A DNA stretch of 64,000 bases from Stercorarius parasiticus (lineage: Eukaryota > Chordata > Aves > Charadriiformes > Stercorariidae), in contig VWZL01001298.1 of NCBI GenBank assembly GCA_013396915.1, forward strand, positions 646,411 through 710,410, read 5' to 3'. The translations under genes were made by a program, and so were the position numbers. Shown piece by piece: positions 25,527 through 35,770 of this stretch (its first letter is position 1; every line of letters starts with the position of its first letter). The notes below the pieces were generated by a model. That model was not told where the DNA came from. It worked only from the letters and a program-made list of their open reading frames with translations, and made no database searches.

Positions 25527-26915
25527 ATAGAATCATAGAATGGTTTTGCTTGGAAGAGACCTTTGAATGTCATCTAGTCCAACCCCCCCTGCAATAAGCA
25601 GAGATATCTTTAACTTGAGCAGGTTGCTCAGAGCCACATCCAGCCTGACCTCAACTGTTTTCAGGGATGGGGCATCTACCACCTTTCTGGTCAACCTGTG
25701 CCAGTGTTTTACTACCCTCCTCATAAAAAATTTCTGCCTTGTATCTAGTCTAAATCAACCCTCTTTTAGTTTAAAACTGTTACCCCTTAACACAACAGGC
25801 CCTACTAAAAAGTTTGTCCCCATATTTCTTATAAGCCCCCTTTAACTACTGAAAGGCCATAATAAGGTCTCCCTGGAGCCTTCTCTTCTCCAGGCTGAAC
25901 AACACCAAGTCTCTCAGCCTGTCTTCATAGGAGAGGTATTCCAGCCCTCTGATCGTTCGTGTGGCCCTCCTCTGGACCCACTCCAACAGGTCCATGTCTG
26001 TCTTGTACTAAGGACTCCAGAGCTGGATGCAGTACTCCAGGTGGGGTCTCATGAGAGCAGAGTAGAGGGGCAGAATCACCTCCCTCGACCTGCTGGACAC
26101 ACTTCTTTTGATGCAGCCCAGGATGCGGTTGGCTTTGTGGGCTGAGAGCGCACATTGTCAACTCATGTCCAGCTTTTCATCCACCAGTATCCCCAAGTCC
26201 TCTCCTCAGGGCTGCTCTCAATCCTTTCATCCCCCGGACGGTATTGATACCAGGGTTTGCCCTGACCCATGTGCAGGACCTTGCAGAACCTCATGAGGTT
26301 CACACGGGCCCACATATTGAGCTCATCCAGGTCCCTCTGGATGGCAGCCCATCCGTCAGGCATGTCAGCCACACCACTTAGCTTGGTGTCGTCTGCAAAT
26401 GTGACAAGGGTGCACTTGATCCCACTATCTAGGTCATTGACAAAGATATTGAACAGTACTGGTCTCAATACAGACTTCTGAGGGACACCACTTGTCACTG
26501 ATCTCCATCTGGACATTGAGCCATTGACCACTGCCCTCTGGATGTGACCATCCAGCCAGATCTCTATCCACCAGAGTCCATCCATCAAATCCATATCTCT
26601 CCAGTTTAGAGAGAAGAATGTTGTGGGGGACCGTGTCAAAGGCCTTAGAGAAATCCAGACAGACACATCCATAGCTCTTCTCTTTTCCACTGATGTAGTC
26701 ACTCCATCATAGAAGGCCACCGGGTTGGTCAGGAAGGACTTGCCCTTGGTTAAGCCAGCTGACTATCTTGAATCACCTCCCTGTCCTACATGTGCCTTAA
26801 CAGGTGCCTTCTAGGAGAATCTGTTCCATGATCTTCCCAGGCACAGAGGTGAGGCTGACAGGTCAGTAGTTCCTAGGGTCCTCCTCGCTACACTTTTTAA
26901 AAATGTTCCTTTTTT
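25527..26915 (-). mobile_element. CR1 LINE, about 1.4 kb, minus strand
   Basis: The 3' end is at low coordinates: 'atagaatcatagaatgg' followed by 'cttggaagagacct' and 'catctagtccaacccc'. The element can be followed through the 3' untranslated part and the ORF2 C-terminal region into the reverse-transcriptase core. It stops near 26915, just upstream of a segment coding NYxPVSLTSVPGKIMEQIL on the minus strand. It is 5' truncated and inactive, with several frame breaks. This is the longest CR1 in the window and keeps the most protein sequence. Confidence 0.95.
26163..26720 (-). pseudogene. CR1 ORF2 reverse-transcriptase fragment
   Basis: An uninterrupted 186-codon (185-residue) stretch of the minus strand encodes part of the CR1 reverse transcriptase. 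This enzyme copies LINE RNA into DNA at a nicked target. Visible motifs are SGVPQ at residues 77-81 and FADDTKLSG from residue 108, the latter holding the paired catalytic aspartates. [13 protein letters not shown] between them also fits the palm domain. The N-terminal endonuclease is absent because the element is 5' truncated. The frame is lost on both sides, so no functional protein is expected. The listed start is only the first in-frame ATG of the surviving frame. Confidence 0.88.
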
Positions 26916-27960
26916 GCTGAGACCCTTCTGCTCTATCTACTACATCCCACTTCCTTTTACTTTCATCTAATCCTACTCATTCTGGCTTCAAGTTTTATTT
27001 GTTCCCCTTTTATGCATGCCTCTAAACAGCTGTCAGTCTCTTCATCTATAGACTTTTGCCTTCTCTGCTGCTGCCTACCTACATTATAAACTCAGAAAGT
27101 AACTCCTTTGCATCTCCGACAGATATCTTCTTCTAAAGCCTGCATATCGCTATCTCTTCAGCTTGTTTGCTGTCTGGCTTCTGTAATGTAGTTTTCTTTT
27201 CATCTTCCTCATATTGGGTTCCATTTTGACCACTTCTCTTTGTCTGGCTTATGCAGGGAGAAGCATCTGACAGCATGGGACAGACATCCAGCATTCAGCT
27301 TCAGTTCCTGGCTCTAGAAATGCAAAAGGAGAAGTGTTGTTTGGCCCAAGGACATGGCATCCTGGGACCTGGGCAGGGTGAGGAGAGGCCCTGGGGGAGG
27401 CTGGGCAGGGCTGGTGAGCCCTGTATGTGCCATCAGGTCCCTGATGGAATATATGACAGTGGTTTTTTTAGTTTGTATTTTAAATAAAAAATATCCCATA
27501 TAGTATAGTTTTGAGGAAGGGCAAAAAAGTACAAAAGAGTCAATATTTTCAACTCCCTATCTTGTAACAACTGAATTTCAGCAATAAAACTAAATGGAGT
27601 ATCAAGTGGATTTCAAAAGCACAGATAGAAATGGTATTTAGATAAATATTTTACTCATTTTGAGTCATTTACCTTAAATTAGGAGTGCATAAATAGGTTA
27701 ATGTATGAAAAGATCAGACAATAATACAATAAACACTGTGCCAAATCTAATTATCTACCAAGTTTTGTAATTATGGATTAGTCTTTCTGCACTACAGGTC
27801 ACCGTTCAGAATCAATGGTATATTGTGGTTGTGGAAAATTTCTGTGCAAGTGGCAGACATGCATCAAATTACACAATGATGTCTAGACACCTTCAGTATA
27901 TGGTATTCTTTACAAGAGAACACTGAAATAAGAGCATGTGCAAGTTCTAAATTTATAAAT
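26916..27960. other. Non-coding stretch with GC-richer patch
   Basis: No gene recognised. About 27290-27440 is clearly GC-richer than its surroundings, with motifs such as gggcagggtgaggag and gaggctgggcagggctgg, but it matches no family I recognise. Confidence 0.5.
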
Positions 27961-28029
27961 CCTTAGTCATTATACAAAGAAAGAGATGCCTACTCTCTAG
28001 CAATTTAGAAGTTTGTGTTAATCCTTTCT

Positions 28030-28345
28030 AATCACAGAATCACAGAACAGCCAAGGTTGGAAGGGAGCTCGAAAGGTCATCTGGTCCAACCCTTCATGGA
28101 AAAGGGAGCCCGGATGAGATTATGGAGCACCCTGTCCAATTGCATATTGAAAACCTCCAGCGATGGGGACTCCACCACATCCCTAGGGAGGTTGTTCCAG
28201 TGAATGATTGTTCTCACTGTAAAAAATTTCTTTTTATGTCAAGATGAAACCTCCCTCAGTGCAAGTTATATCCATTGCCTCTTGTCTTCTCATTGTGGCT
28301 CCTTGTGAAGAGAGAGCCTCTGTCCTCTTTGTAGCTGCCCTTTAA
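28030..28345 (-). mobile_element. CR1 LINE 3' fragment (in copy 1)
   Basis: The minus-strand CR1 end starts 'aatcacagaatcacagaa', then 'aaggttggaagggagct', 'ggtcatctggtccaaccctt', 'tccagcgatggggactcc', and 'ctgtaaaaaatttc'. It fades near the 'cctctgtcctctttgtagct' part at about 28317-28336, so it is 5' truncated. The same insertion appears again in copy 2. Confidence 0.92.
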
Positions 28346-28965
28346 GTGACCATCTCCAAACCATACAAAACTAAGACATTCTGTTTCATACTGTGTATAA
28401 TCACATAACAAATGACAGCTATGCTTAGTGATTATTATCATGGCATACAAACATATCTACAATAAAACAAAATTCTGTCCTGATAAGTTTCACGACAGAA
28501 TTTCTTCTCTATTTGTCATGATGAAACAGACTGTGTTGCATACAAGAGAAAAATTACATGACAGTACAAAATGTTCTCAATTAAGAAAGTAGCTTCCAAA
28601 ACATACAAAGGCTGATGACTGAGTTAAGCCGTGGGCAGCTTTAGATTAGTCCTAGATGATTTTAGTCTTGTCCGTCAAAATGAGACATTTACTTCTCTCA
28701 TTATTTGGCCACACTGTCTTTCATTTTAAACTGAGGCAAGTGATCATTTTTCTTCAGGTGCTTAGTGATAAAGGATGGCTGATATGGCTTGTTGGCAGCT
28801 GCTCTGTTTTCCTAAAGCTTCCCAGAAGAGATCCATCTTATACACAAAGTCACATGCTGAGTTCCAGTGGAAAACCTAGACTAACAAACTTCTACCTTAT
28901 TTTTCGGGTTTTAGGGAATATCATTGTTGTGATGAAATGGGACACTAATTTGAAAAAAACATCTC

Positions 28966-29036
28966 TGACAGGAAAAGACTTAAGTATTTGTTTAAGATCA
29001 AGCACTTCGGTTAAGTGCTTTGCTGAATTAGGGCAT
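28966..29036. mobile_element. Old amniote palindromic repeat (MITE-like)
   Basis: The part 'tcggttaagtgctttgctga' then 'attagggc' recalls a repeat common in turtles, crocodiles and birds that ends in 'cttaagtgctttgctgaatcagggc'. The preceding 'gacttaagtatttg' is a plausible partner arm. It is present again at 30880-30950 in copy 2. Family assignment is from memory and uncertain. Confidence 0.4.
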
Positions 29037-29873
29037 GGAATAAGAAACACAGATTAACATGTGTCTATCACCAAGTACTGGGTGCCTGTGCAGTAAATTT
29101 AATGTCCTCAAATAGATACATGCTTATGCTTCAAGTTCTGTTTTCAAAGATCAGAATCAGGTTTCTAACTGATATAATATAACGACATTTATTCATTTAC
29201 TGTATTTGTGGTGAGACATGAAAGTATTTGACTCGTTCATTACAGCAAAGGACAAATATACAATACATTCAAGGCAATGTGGAAGAAATAAGCTATATGC
29301 TAGCTACATGCCAAGAAAAATAGTATTATGTGTAGAACTGATCTATGTGCATATGAATAAAATACAGCATCAGGACTGAAACCTGCTGTTGTAAAACACT
29401 GTGTATCAACGCTTGACATGGAATTAGAAATTCTAGTTGTGGCACTTGATTGCCCTCTATGCCTTGGCATTCCAATCTAGGGTGTTGCTACAGAGAGTCA
29501 TCCATTGGGGAAGAAAAATTATTTAATAGGGTTTTTTACATAGTAAATAAGTTACATAATTTATTTGAGATAAATTCCAAATACAGACATCAAAGGCAGG
29601 AGGACTTACTGTATTGGTAGCACTGTAAATATAACATTAGGAATTACTGCTTAGAAATCACAGAGACTAATACATTTTTATTACTTCCTTTTCAGTGATA
29701 CGTGTTTCACAAGTAGAAAGCAGGTCAGACAGATACATGGAAAATCAATCTGGAAGCTATATGGCATATGGCATGTACAGATTCCTGTGGGATGTTATCG
29801 TTGCCTTCAATAGTGTTAATTTACATTACATTTAAAACTTCAACAATTTCTTACTTTTAAAATATTGTGGTGA

Positions 29874-29874
29874 N
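29874..29874. other. Single-N contig junction
   Basis: One N separates the two 1,913-bp copies exactly. A lone N between perfectly abutting repeats is typical of contig ends placed side by side without merging their overlap. Confidence 0.9.
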
Positions 29875-31787
29875 CCTTAGTCATTATACAAAGAAAGAGA
29901 TGCCTACTCTCTAGCAATTTAGAAGTTTGTGTTAATCCTTTCTAATCACAGAATCACAGAACAGCCAAGGTTGGAAGGGAGCTCGAAAGGTCATCTGGTC
30001 CAACCCTTCATGGAAAAGGGAGCCCGGATGAGATTATGGAGCTCCCTGTCCAATTGCATATTGAAAACCTCCAGCGATGGGGACTCCACCACATCCCTAG
30101 GGAGGTTGTTCCAGTGAATGATTGTTCTCACTGTAAAAAATTTCTTTTTATGTCAAGATGAAACCTCCCTCAGTGCAAGTTATATCCATTGCCTCTTGTC
30201 TTCTCATTGTGGCTCCTTGTGAAGAGAGAGCCTCTGTCCTCTTTGTAGCTGCCCTTTAAGTGACCATCTCCAAACCATACAAAACTAAGACATTCTGTTT
30301 CATACTGTGTATAATCACATAACAAATGACAGCTATGCTTAGTGATTATTATCATGGCATACAAACATATCTACAATAAAACAAAATTCTGTCCTGATAA
30401 GTTTCACGACAGAATTTCTTCTCTATTTGTCATGATGAAACAGACTGTGTTGCATACAAGAGAAAAATTACATGACAGTACAAAATGTTCTCAATTAAGA
30501 AAGTAGCTTCCAAAACATACAAAGGCTGATGACTGAGTTAAGCCGTGGGCAGCTTTAGATTAGTCCTAGATGATTTTAGTCTTGTCCGTCAAAATGAGAC
30601 ATTTACTTCTCTCATTATTTGGCCACACTGTCTTTCATTTTAAACTGAGGCAAGTGATCATTTTTCTTCAGGTGCTTAGTGATAAAGGATGGCTGATATG
30701 GCTTGTTGGCAGCTGCTCTGTTTTCCTAAAGCTTCCCAGAAGAGATCCATCTTATACACAAAGTCACATGCTGAGTTCCAGTGGAAAACCTAGACTAACA
30801 AACTTCTACCTTATTTTTCGGGTTTTAGGGAATATCATTGTTGTGATGAAATGGGACACTAATTTGAAAAAAACATCTCTGACAGGAAAAGACTTAAGTA
30901 TTTGTTTAAGATCAAGCACTTCGGTTAAGTGCTTTGCTGAATTAGGGCATGGAATAAGAAACACAGATTAACATGTGTCTATCACCAAGTACTGGGTGCC
31001 TGTGCAGTAAATTTAATGTCCTCAAATAGATACATGCTTATGCTTCAAGTTCTGTTTTCAAAGATCAGAATCAGGTTTCTAACTGATATAATATAACGAC
31101 ATTTATTCATTTACTGTATTTGTGGTGAGACATGAAAGTATTTGACTCGTTCATTACAGCAAAGGACAAATATACAATACATTCAAGGCAATGTGGAAGA
31201 AATAAGCTATATGCTAGCTACATGCCAAGAAAAATAGTATTATGTGTAGAACTGATCTATGTGCATATGAATAAAATACAGCATCAGGACTGAAACCTGC
31301 TGTTGTAAAACACTGTGTATCAACGCTTGACATGGAATTAGAAATTCTAGTTGTGGCACTTGATTGCCCTCTATGCCTTGGCATTCCAATCTAGGGTGTT
31401 GCTACAGAGAGTCATCCATTGGGGAAGAAAAATTATTTAATAGGGTTTTTTACATAGTAAATAAGTTACATAATTTATTTGAGATAAATTCCAAATACAG
31501 ACATCAAAGGCAGGAGGACTTACTGTATTGGTAGCACTGTAAATATAACATTAGGAATTACTGCTTAGAAATCACAGAGACTAATACATTTTTATTACTT
31601 CCTTTTCAGTGATACGTGTTTCACAAGTAGAAAGCAGGTCAGACAGATACATGGAAAATCAATCTGGAAGCTATATGGCATATGGCATGTACAGATTCCT
31701 GTGGGATGTTATCGTTGCCTTCAATAGTGTTAATTTACATTACATTTAAAACTTCAACAATTTCTTACTTTTAAAATATTGTGGTGA
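29875..31787. repeat. Copy 2 of 1,913-bp direct duplication
   Basis: Same content and order as copy 1. Sequence continues past 31787 into unique DNA, whereas copy 1 stops at the N. The A/T difference at 28129/30043 would be expected from two haplotypes or a read error. Confidence 0.95.
29944..30259 (-). mobile_element. CR1 LINE 3' fragment (in copy 2)
   Basis: Second appearance of the CR1 fragment at 28030-28345, shifted by 1,914 bases. It should count as one insertion if the duplication is an artefact. Confidence 0.92.
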
Positions 31788-32692
31788 TGAGAGGTGTTAT
31801 TACTGAAGTCTACTGTATCCCTATAATTTCATGGTCAAAACATGACAGAGGAAACAAAATTCAGTGCAACAATCTCAATCTCTGTAATATTTTGACTGAG
31901 AGAGAAAACAGTGAAACTGCATCCAAATTCAGAGAACAAAATGTGAAACTGTACACCATGTTTCATGGTTAAATAAGAAAACTCAATGATTTCCTAGATA
32001 CAGATTATATTCTCTTTTGTAGACACCTCAAGTTAAGAATTATTAGTGTTAAAACCCCCTTTACTCCTGTTAACCTCTACCAGCTGCAATTGTTGCTCTT
32101 GTTACCATTTGACCAATCTGTTTTCATTTCACGGTCCAAGCAAACATATTACAGTGTTTACGGCTTACATTTTAAAAAGATTTTTGGCGTATATCTTGTT
32201 CTTTCTTCTCCGTTTGCAGTTGTCCATGCTGAGTATTTCTGCAAGGAAAATATAATTTATGAAATAATTCAGCAAATACATAAATAGATCTTCATGCAAG
32301 AGAAAAAATACTTTCAGTGGAAAATGCTGATTCTAGCAGTATGCTTCCATGAATGCTCTAAAATAATAATCAACTTTTGCTTGGATAGTCAGAAAAACTA
32401 CATTCTTTTTAATTGTCATATCATAGCACATTCTGATGAATTTATGCAGTCTTCAATCATCCCACATTTTCAGCTGCTCATCTCAGATTCTTTTTCACCT
32501 TCATATTGAACTTCCATTTCCATTATCAAGCCATTCTCAGCATGGAATGTAATCATGATCCAATGACAGGTGTCACCTAAGCAGAATTATGTGATGTCTT
32601 TTACCTGGACTGTACACTTGTTAGCATGTAGAAGAACAATTTTCTTCAACTTGTTGTTACAAGTCAACTTGTTGTTGTTACTGCAAAGAATT
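31788..32692. other. AT-rich non-coding stretch, no gene seen
   Basis: Short open frames only, with no domain and no recognised repeat. Confidence 0.5.
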
Positions 32693-32714
32693 ATAAAGTC
32701 ATAGAGTTACAGGG

Positions 32715-32849
32715 GATAGGATAGGGTAGGATAGGGTAGGATAGGGTAGGATAGGATAGGATAGGATAGGATAGAATAGAATAGAATAGAATAGAATAGA
32801 ATAGAATAGAATAGAATAGAATAGAATAGAATAGAATAGAATAGAATAG
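32715..32849. repeat. Pentanucleotide array (ATAGG/ATAGA)n at CR1 tail
   Basis: About 27 five-base units in three zones: alternating ATAGG-GTAGG near 32716-32750, ATAGG units to about 32770, then about 16 ATAGA units to 32849. The array abuts the 3' end of the minus-strand CR1 body that starts at 32850 ('gtatcgttccagttggaagg'). The ATAGA unit is contained in the CR1 tail octamer CATAGAAT, so the array probably grew from the tail. Confidence 0.95.
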
Positions 32850-33143
32850 TATCGTTCCAGTTGGAAGGGACCTACAATGATCATCTAGTTTAAACTGCCT
32901 GACCACTCCAGGGCTGACCAAAATTTAAAGCATGTTATGGAGGGCATTGTCCCACTGCGTCGGAAACACTGACAGGCATGGTCACCCTTGTAGGGAGCCT
33001 GTTTCAGTGTTTGACCACCCTGTCGGTAAAGAAATGCTTCCCAATGTCCAGTCTAAATCTCCCCTGATGCTGCTTTGAGACACTACCACGTGTCCTGTCA
33101 CTGGAAAATGGGGAGAAGAGATCAGCAACTCCCTCTCCAAAAG
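32850..33143 (-). mobile_element. CR1 LINE 3' fragment, minus strand
   Basis: Continues from the pentanucleotide array with 'ttggaagggacctac', 'atgatcatctag', 'tgtttgaccaccctgtcggt', 'gtccagtctaaatctcccct', 'cgtgtcctgtcactgg', 'gagaagagatcagcaactcc'. It is 5' truncated near 33143, where a perfect hairpin begins. The body differs from the other CR1 copies here, so it is probably another subfamily. Confidence 0.92.
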
Positions 33144-33178
33144 GGCAGGAGAATGATTTTGAAGGTCATTCTCCTGCC
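33144..33178. repeat. Perfect 13-bp hairpin at CR1 5' junction
   Basis: ggcaggagaatga (33144-33156) and tcattctcctgcc (33166-33178) are exact reverse complements around a 9-base loop. The left arm sits at the truncated 5' end of the CR1. Confidence 0.92.
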
Positions 33179-33344
33179 TTATGTGCAGTGATGTCAGAAC
33201 AGCTAAGGGGTAATGATGTGTTGCAAAAGAGCTTTCTTCTGCTGTGATAGTTCCTTGCAGTAGAAAATAAGCACAGTTTATTTAAAATGACCAGAATGGA
33301 TTTGTTATTGAGGATGATAGCACCAGTATATGTTGAGGTCCATG

Positions 33345-33611
33345 CAGCAATATATTCTGGGGGCTGCTCAGCTGGAAAGCAGCTTTGCAGGAAAGGACCT
33401 GGGGGTACTGGTGGACACCAGCTTGAGCATGAGCCAGCAATGTGCCTTGTGGCAAAGAAGGCTAATGGGACCTTGGGCTGCATTAGAAGGAATGTTGCCA
33501 GCAGGTTGAGGGAGAGAAATCCTTCCCCTCTTCTCAGCACTGGTGAGGCCACACTTAGAATGCTGTGTCCAGTTCTGGGCTTCTTGTACAAGAGAAACTT
33601 GGATGTACATC
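33345..33611 (+). mobile_element. CR1 LINE, + strand, left part of split copy
   Basis: Recognised by 'gggggctgctcagctggaaa', 'aaggacctgggggtactggt', 'ggacaccagcttgagcatga', 'gggctgcattagaagg', 'gtgtccagttctgggcttct' and 'tacaagagaaacttggatg'. These belong to the reverse-transcriptase C-terminal region. The copy breaks at about 33611 where a minus-strand CR1 begins, and resumes at about 34114. Its true 5' end may lie some tens of bases upstream of 33345. Confidence 0.88.
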
Positions 33612-34113
33612 GTAGAATCATAGTAGAATCATAGAGTGGTTCGGGTTGGAAGGGACCTTAAAGATCATCTAGTTCCAACCCCCCTGCCCTGGGCAGGGAC
33701 ACCTCCCACTAGACCAGGTTGCTCAAAGCCTCATCTAGCCTGGTCTTGAACACTTCCAGGGATGGGGCATCTACAGCTTCTCCGGGCAATCTGTTCCAGT
33801 GCCTCTCCACCCTCACAAGAAAGAATTTCTTTCTGATATCTAGATGTCCCCTCTTTCAGTTTAAAACCGTTAGCCCTCGTCCTATCACTACACTCCCTCA
33901 AAAAGAGTCCCTCCCCATCTTTCCTGTAGGCGCCCTTTAGGTACTGGAAGGCTGCTATAGGGTCTTGCTGGAGCCTTCTCTTCTACAGGCTGAACAACCC
34001 CAACTCTCTCAGCCTGTCCTCACAGGAGAGGTGCTCCAGCCCTCTGATCATCTTTGTGGACCTCCTCTGGACCTGTTCCAACAGGTCCATGTCCTTCCTG
34101 TGCTGAGGACTCC
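33612..34113 (-). mobile_element. CR1 LINE nested inside another CR1
   Basis: The 3' tail is at 33612 ('gtagaatcatag tagaatcatagagtgg'), followed by 'ttggaagggaccttaaagat', 'tccaacccccctgccctggg', 'gatggggcatctaca' and 'ctgaacaaccccaactctct'. It ends near 'gtgctgaggactcc' (34113). It interrupts the + strand CR1, so it is younger than its host. It is 5' truncated and has no coding capacity. Confidence 0.93.
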
Positions 34114-34595
34114 AAAGATGATGAAGGTATAAAGATGATAAAAAGATGATGAAGGGACTGGAGCATCTCTCCTATGAGGAAAGGCTGAGACAACTTTGTT
34201 TGTTCAGCATGCAGAAAAGAAGGATCAGGGGGGATCTCATCAGTATGTACAAATACCTGAAGGAAGGGTGCAAAGAAGACAGAGCCAGCCTCTTTTCAGT
34301 GGTGCTCAGTGACAGGACAAGAGAAAATGGGCACAAACTGAAACACAGAATATTCCCTCTGAGTATCAGCAAACACCTTTCCACTGTGAGGGTGACTGAG
34401 GACTGGCACAGGTTGCCCGGGGAGGTTGTGGAGTCTCCATCCTCGGAGATATTCAGAAGCTGTCTGGACATGGTCCTGGGCAACTGACTCTAGATGACCC
34501 TGCTTGCACAGGGGAGTTGGACAAGATGACCTCCAGAGGTCCCTTCCAACCTCACCCAGCCGGTGATTCTGTGATTCTGCAACTCTGTGATTCTT
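34114..34595 (+). mobile_element. CR1 LINE, + strand, right part of split copy
   Basis: Resumes with three near copies of aaagatgat (34114-34158), then the ORF2 C-terminal codons (GLEHLSYEERLRQLCLFSM...). It ends in a long 3' tail containing 'gatgacctccagaggtccct', 'tccaacctcacccagccg' and several gattctgtgattct units to about 34595. Bases 34161-34472 equal 23242-23553 without a mismatch. Confidence 0.93.
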
Positions 34596-35680
34596 GGCCT
34601 GCCATTTGGTCATGCTCTAGGATGTTGTCAGGTGTTACACACCGACAGGATTTTATAGTCAGGAGAAGACTACAATTCAGGTACTTCTCTGCAATTATAT
34701 ATTCTTGATATCGTAATTGATATATATGATATATTAAAGAATGCTCATTAAAAGTTTAAAATGTAACAGAGTACAAGACATAATTTCATTATATCAAATT
34801 TTAAAAATCACAGGAATGCTGGTACTGTTTGGACTGATGGTAAAAGGAGTTAACTGTGCGAACGAAGGCAATGACATATAATCTGAAATTCTTTAAGTTA
34901 ACACTGATCTAATGTGCATGGTGACCTGGTTAAGGTAAAAAGCATTAAGACAATGCTTGTAAAAAGCAGCTATTATTTGGCTAGCCTTCTTCAGAATTAA
35001 AGCTTAGTCCATTCTGACACAGTACACACATGATGTGTCAAAAGGGATATCCCTTTTGGGAATCATAGAATACATTAATACATCTAATAACTAAAACACT
35101 GGGTAACCCTTAAAGAGTGCAAGAATTCCCCTCTGATCTCTCTGGATTCCAATGATGGTGAAAATTAGGAAAGAATTTTTTTCAATGGAAGGAGACAACA
35201 GTAGGAAAATAAGATTATTTTATCCAATGAAATGCATTCTCTTTATAGTAAAAATCAGAAATGTGTGCAATTTGAGAAAAATGTATAATTTTCTTGCCTT
35301 AAAAGGGAGGAGGAAGTACTGTACCTTTGGCCAATTTGACTGTGGCATCTAATGTTCTCCCTTAGACCCATCCAGTTTATCAGAACACAAAGCACGCCAT
35401 ACAGCAGCAGGTTGTTGGTTCCTCAGGTTCTGTATCCTATAACAGCAAGTAATGCTGAGCTGCAGAAAGACAGAACAAAGTCCATTTGTACACAGAACGT
35501 TTGATAGTCCACAACTCCCACCGGATACCAATTCAGTTGTGAAATACAGAACTTCTTAGGCAACTAGCCCAGATCTGCATAAAATTTGATTGCCCTAGGG
35601 TTATAAGGCACCACTGTAAAGGTTTCTATGGGTCATAAATTTACTTAGATTTTAATAAAGCTCAGCCACAGCATTTCGTT
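34596..35680. other. AT-rich non-coding stretch
   Basis: No gene seen. Contains a 20-bp perfect palindrome at 35039-35058. Confidence 0.5.
35039..35058. repeat. 20-bp perfect palindrome, no spacer
   Basis: The half-site caaaagggat is followed directly by its reverse complement atcccttttg. Symmetrical sites of this size can be protein-binding sites or chance. Confidence 0.9.
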
Positions 35681-35770
35681 CTATGACCTCATGTAACAGT
35701 GAATTTTACCGTTATCATACTATATGAAGTGATGTTTCCCTATTTCATTTGATACAATTTTGCAGTTACT
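35681..35770 (-). mobile_element. Old sauropsid LINE-like remnant, piece 1
   Basis: 'ctatgacctcatgtaacagt', 'gaattttacc' and 'tatgaagtgatgtttccc' then a T-rich stretch recall an old L3/CR1-like repeat seen in reptiles and birds (gacctcatgtaacagtgagt... gtgaagaagtgtttccc). The identification rests on memory of the family and needs a library search. Confidence 0.4.

Larger units (their letters stand above)
27961..29873. repeat. Copy 1 of 1,913-bp direct duplication
   Basis: Runs from 'ccttagtcattatac' to 'ttgtggtga' and ends directly at a single N. It is repeated at 29875-31787 with a fixed offset of 1,914. The only mismatch found by reading is A at 28129 versus T at 30043. Its content is a CR1 fragment, a 402-base open frame without recognisable domain (28656-29057, probably chance), an old amniote repeat and AT-rich filler. 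The configuration points to an assembly artefact rather than biology. Confidence 0.95.

Noticed and set aside
28656..29057. 133-codon open frame, repeated at 30570-30971
   Set aside because: No recognisable domain. It lies in AT-rich sequence and overlaps an old repeat near 28966-29036. Its length is within what chance gives in a 64-kb window, and its perfect repetition is explained by the assembly duplication, not by a gene family.
32716..32760. TAGGG motifs recalling telomere repeats
   Set aside because: The unit is a pentamer (ATAGG/GTAGG) joined to a CR1 tail, not a TTAGGG hexamer array.
32691..32921. Open frames with repeated Tyr-Ser-Ile-Leu-Phe peptides on the minus strand
   Set aside because: A direct translation of the pentanucleotide array. 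Not a gene.
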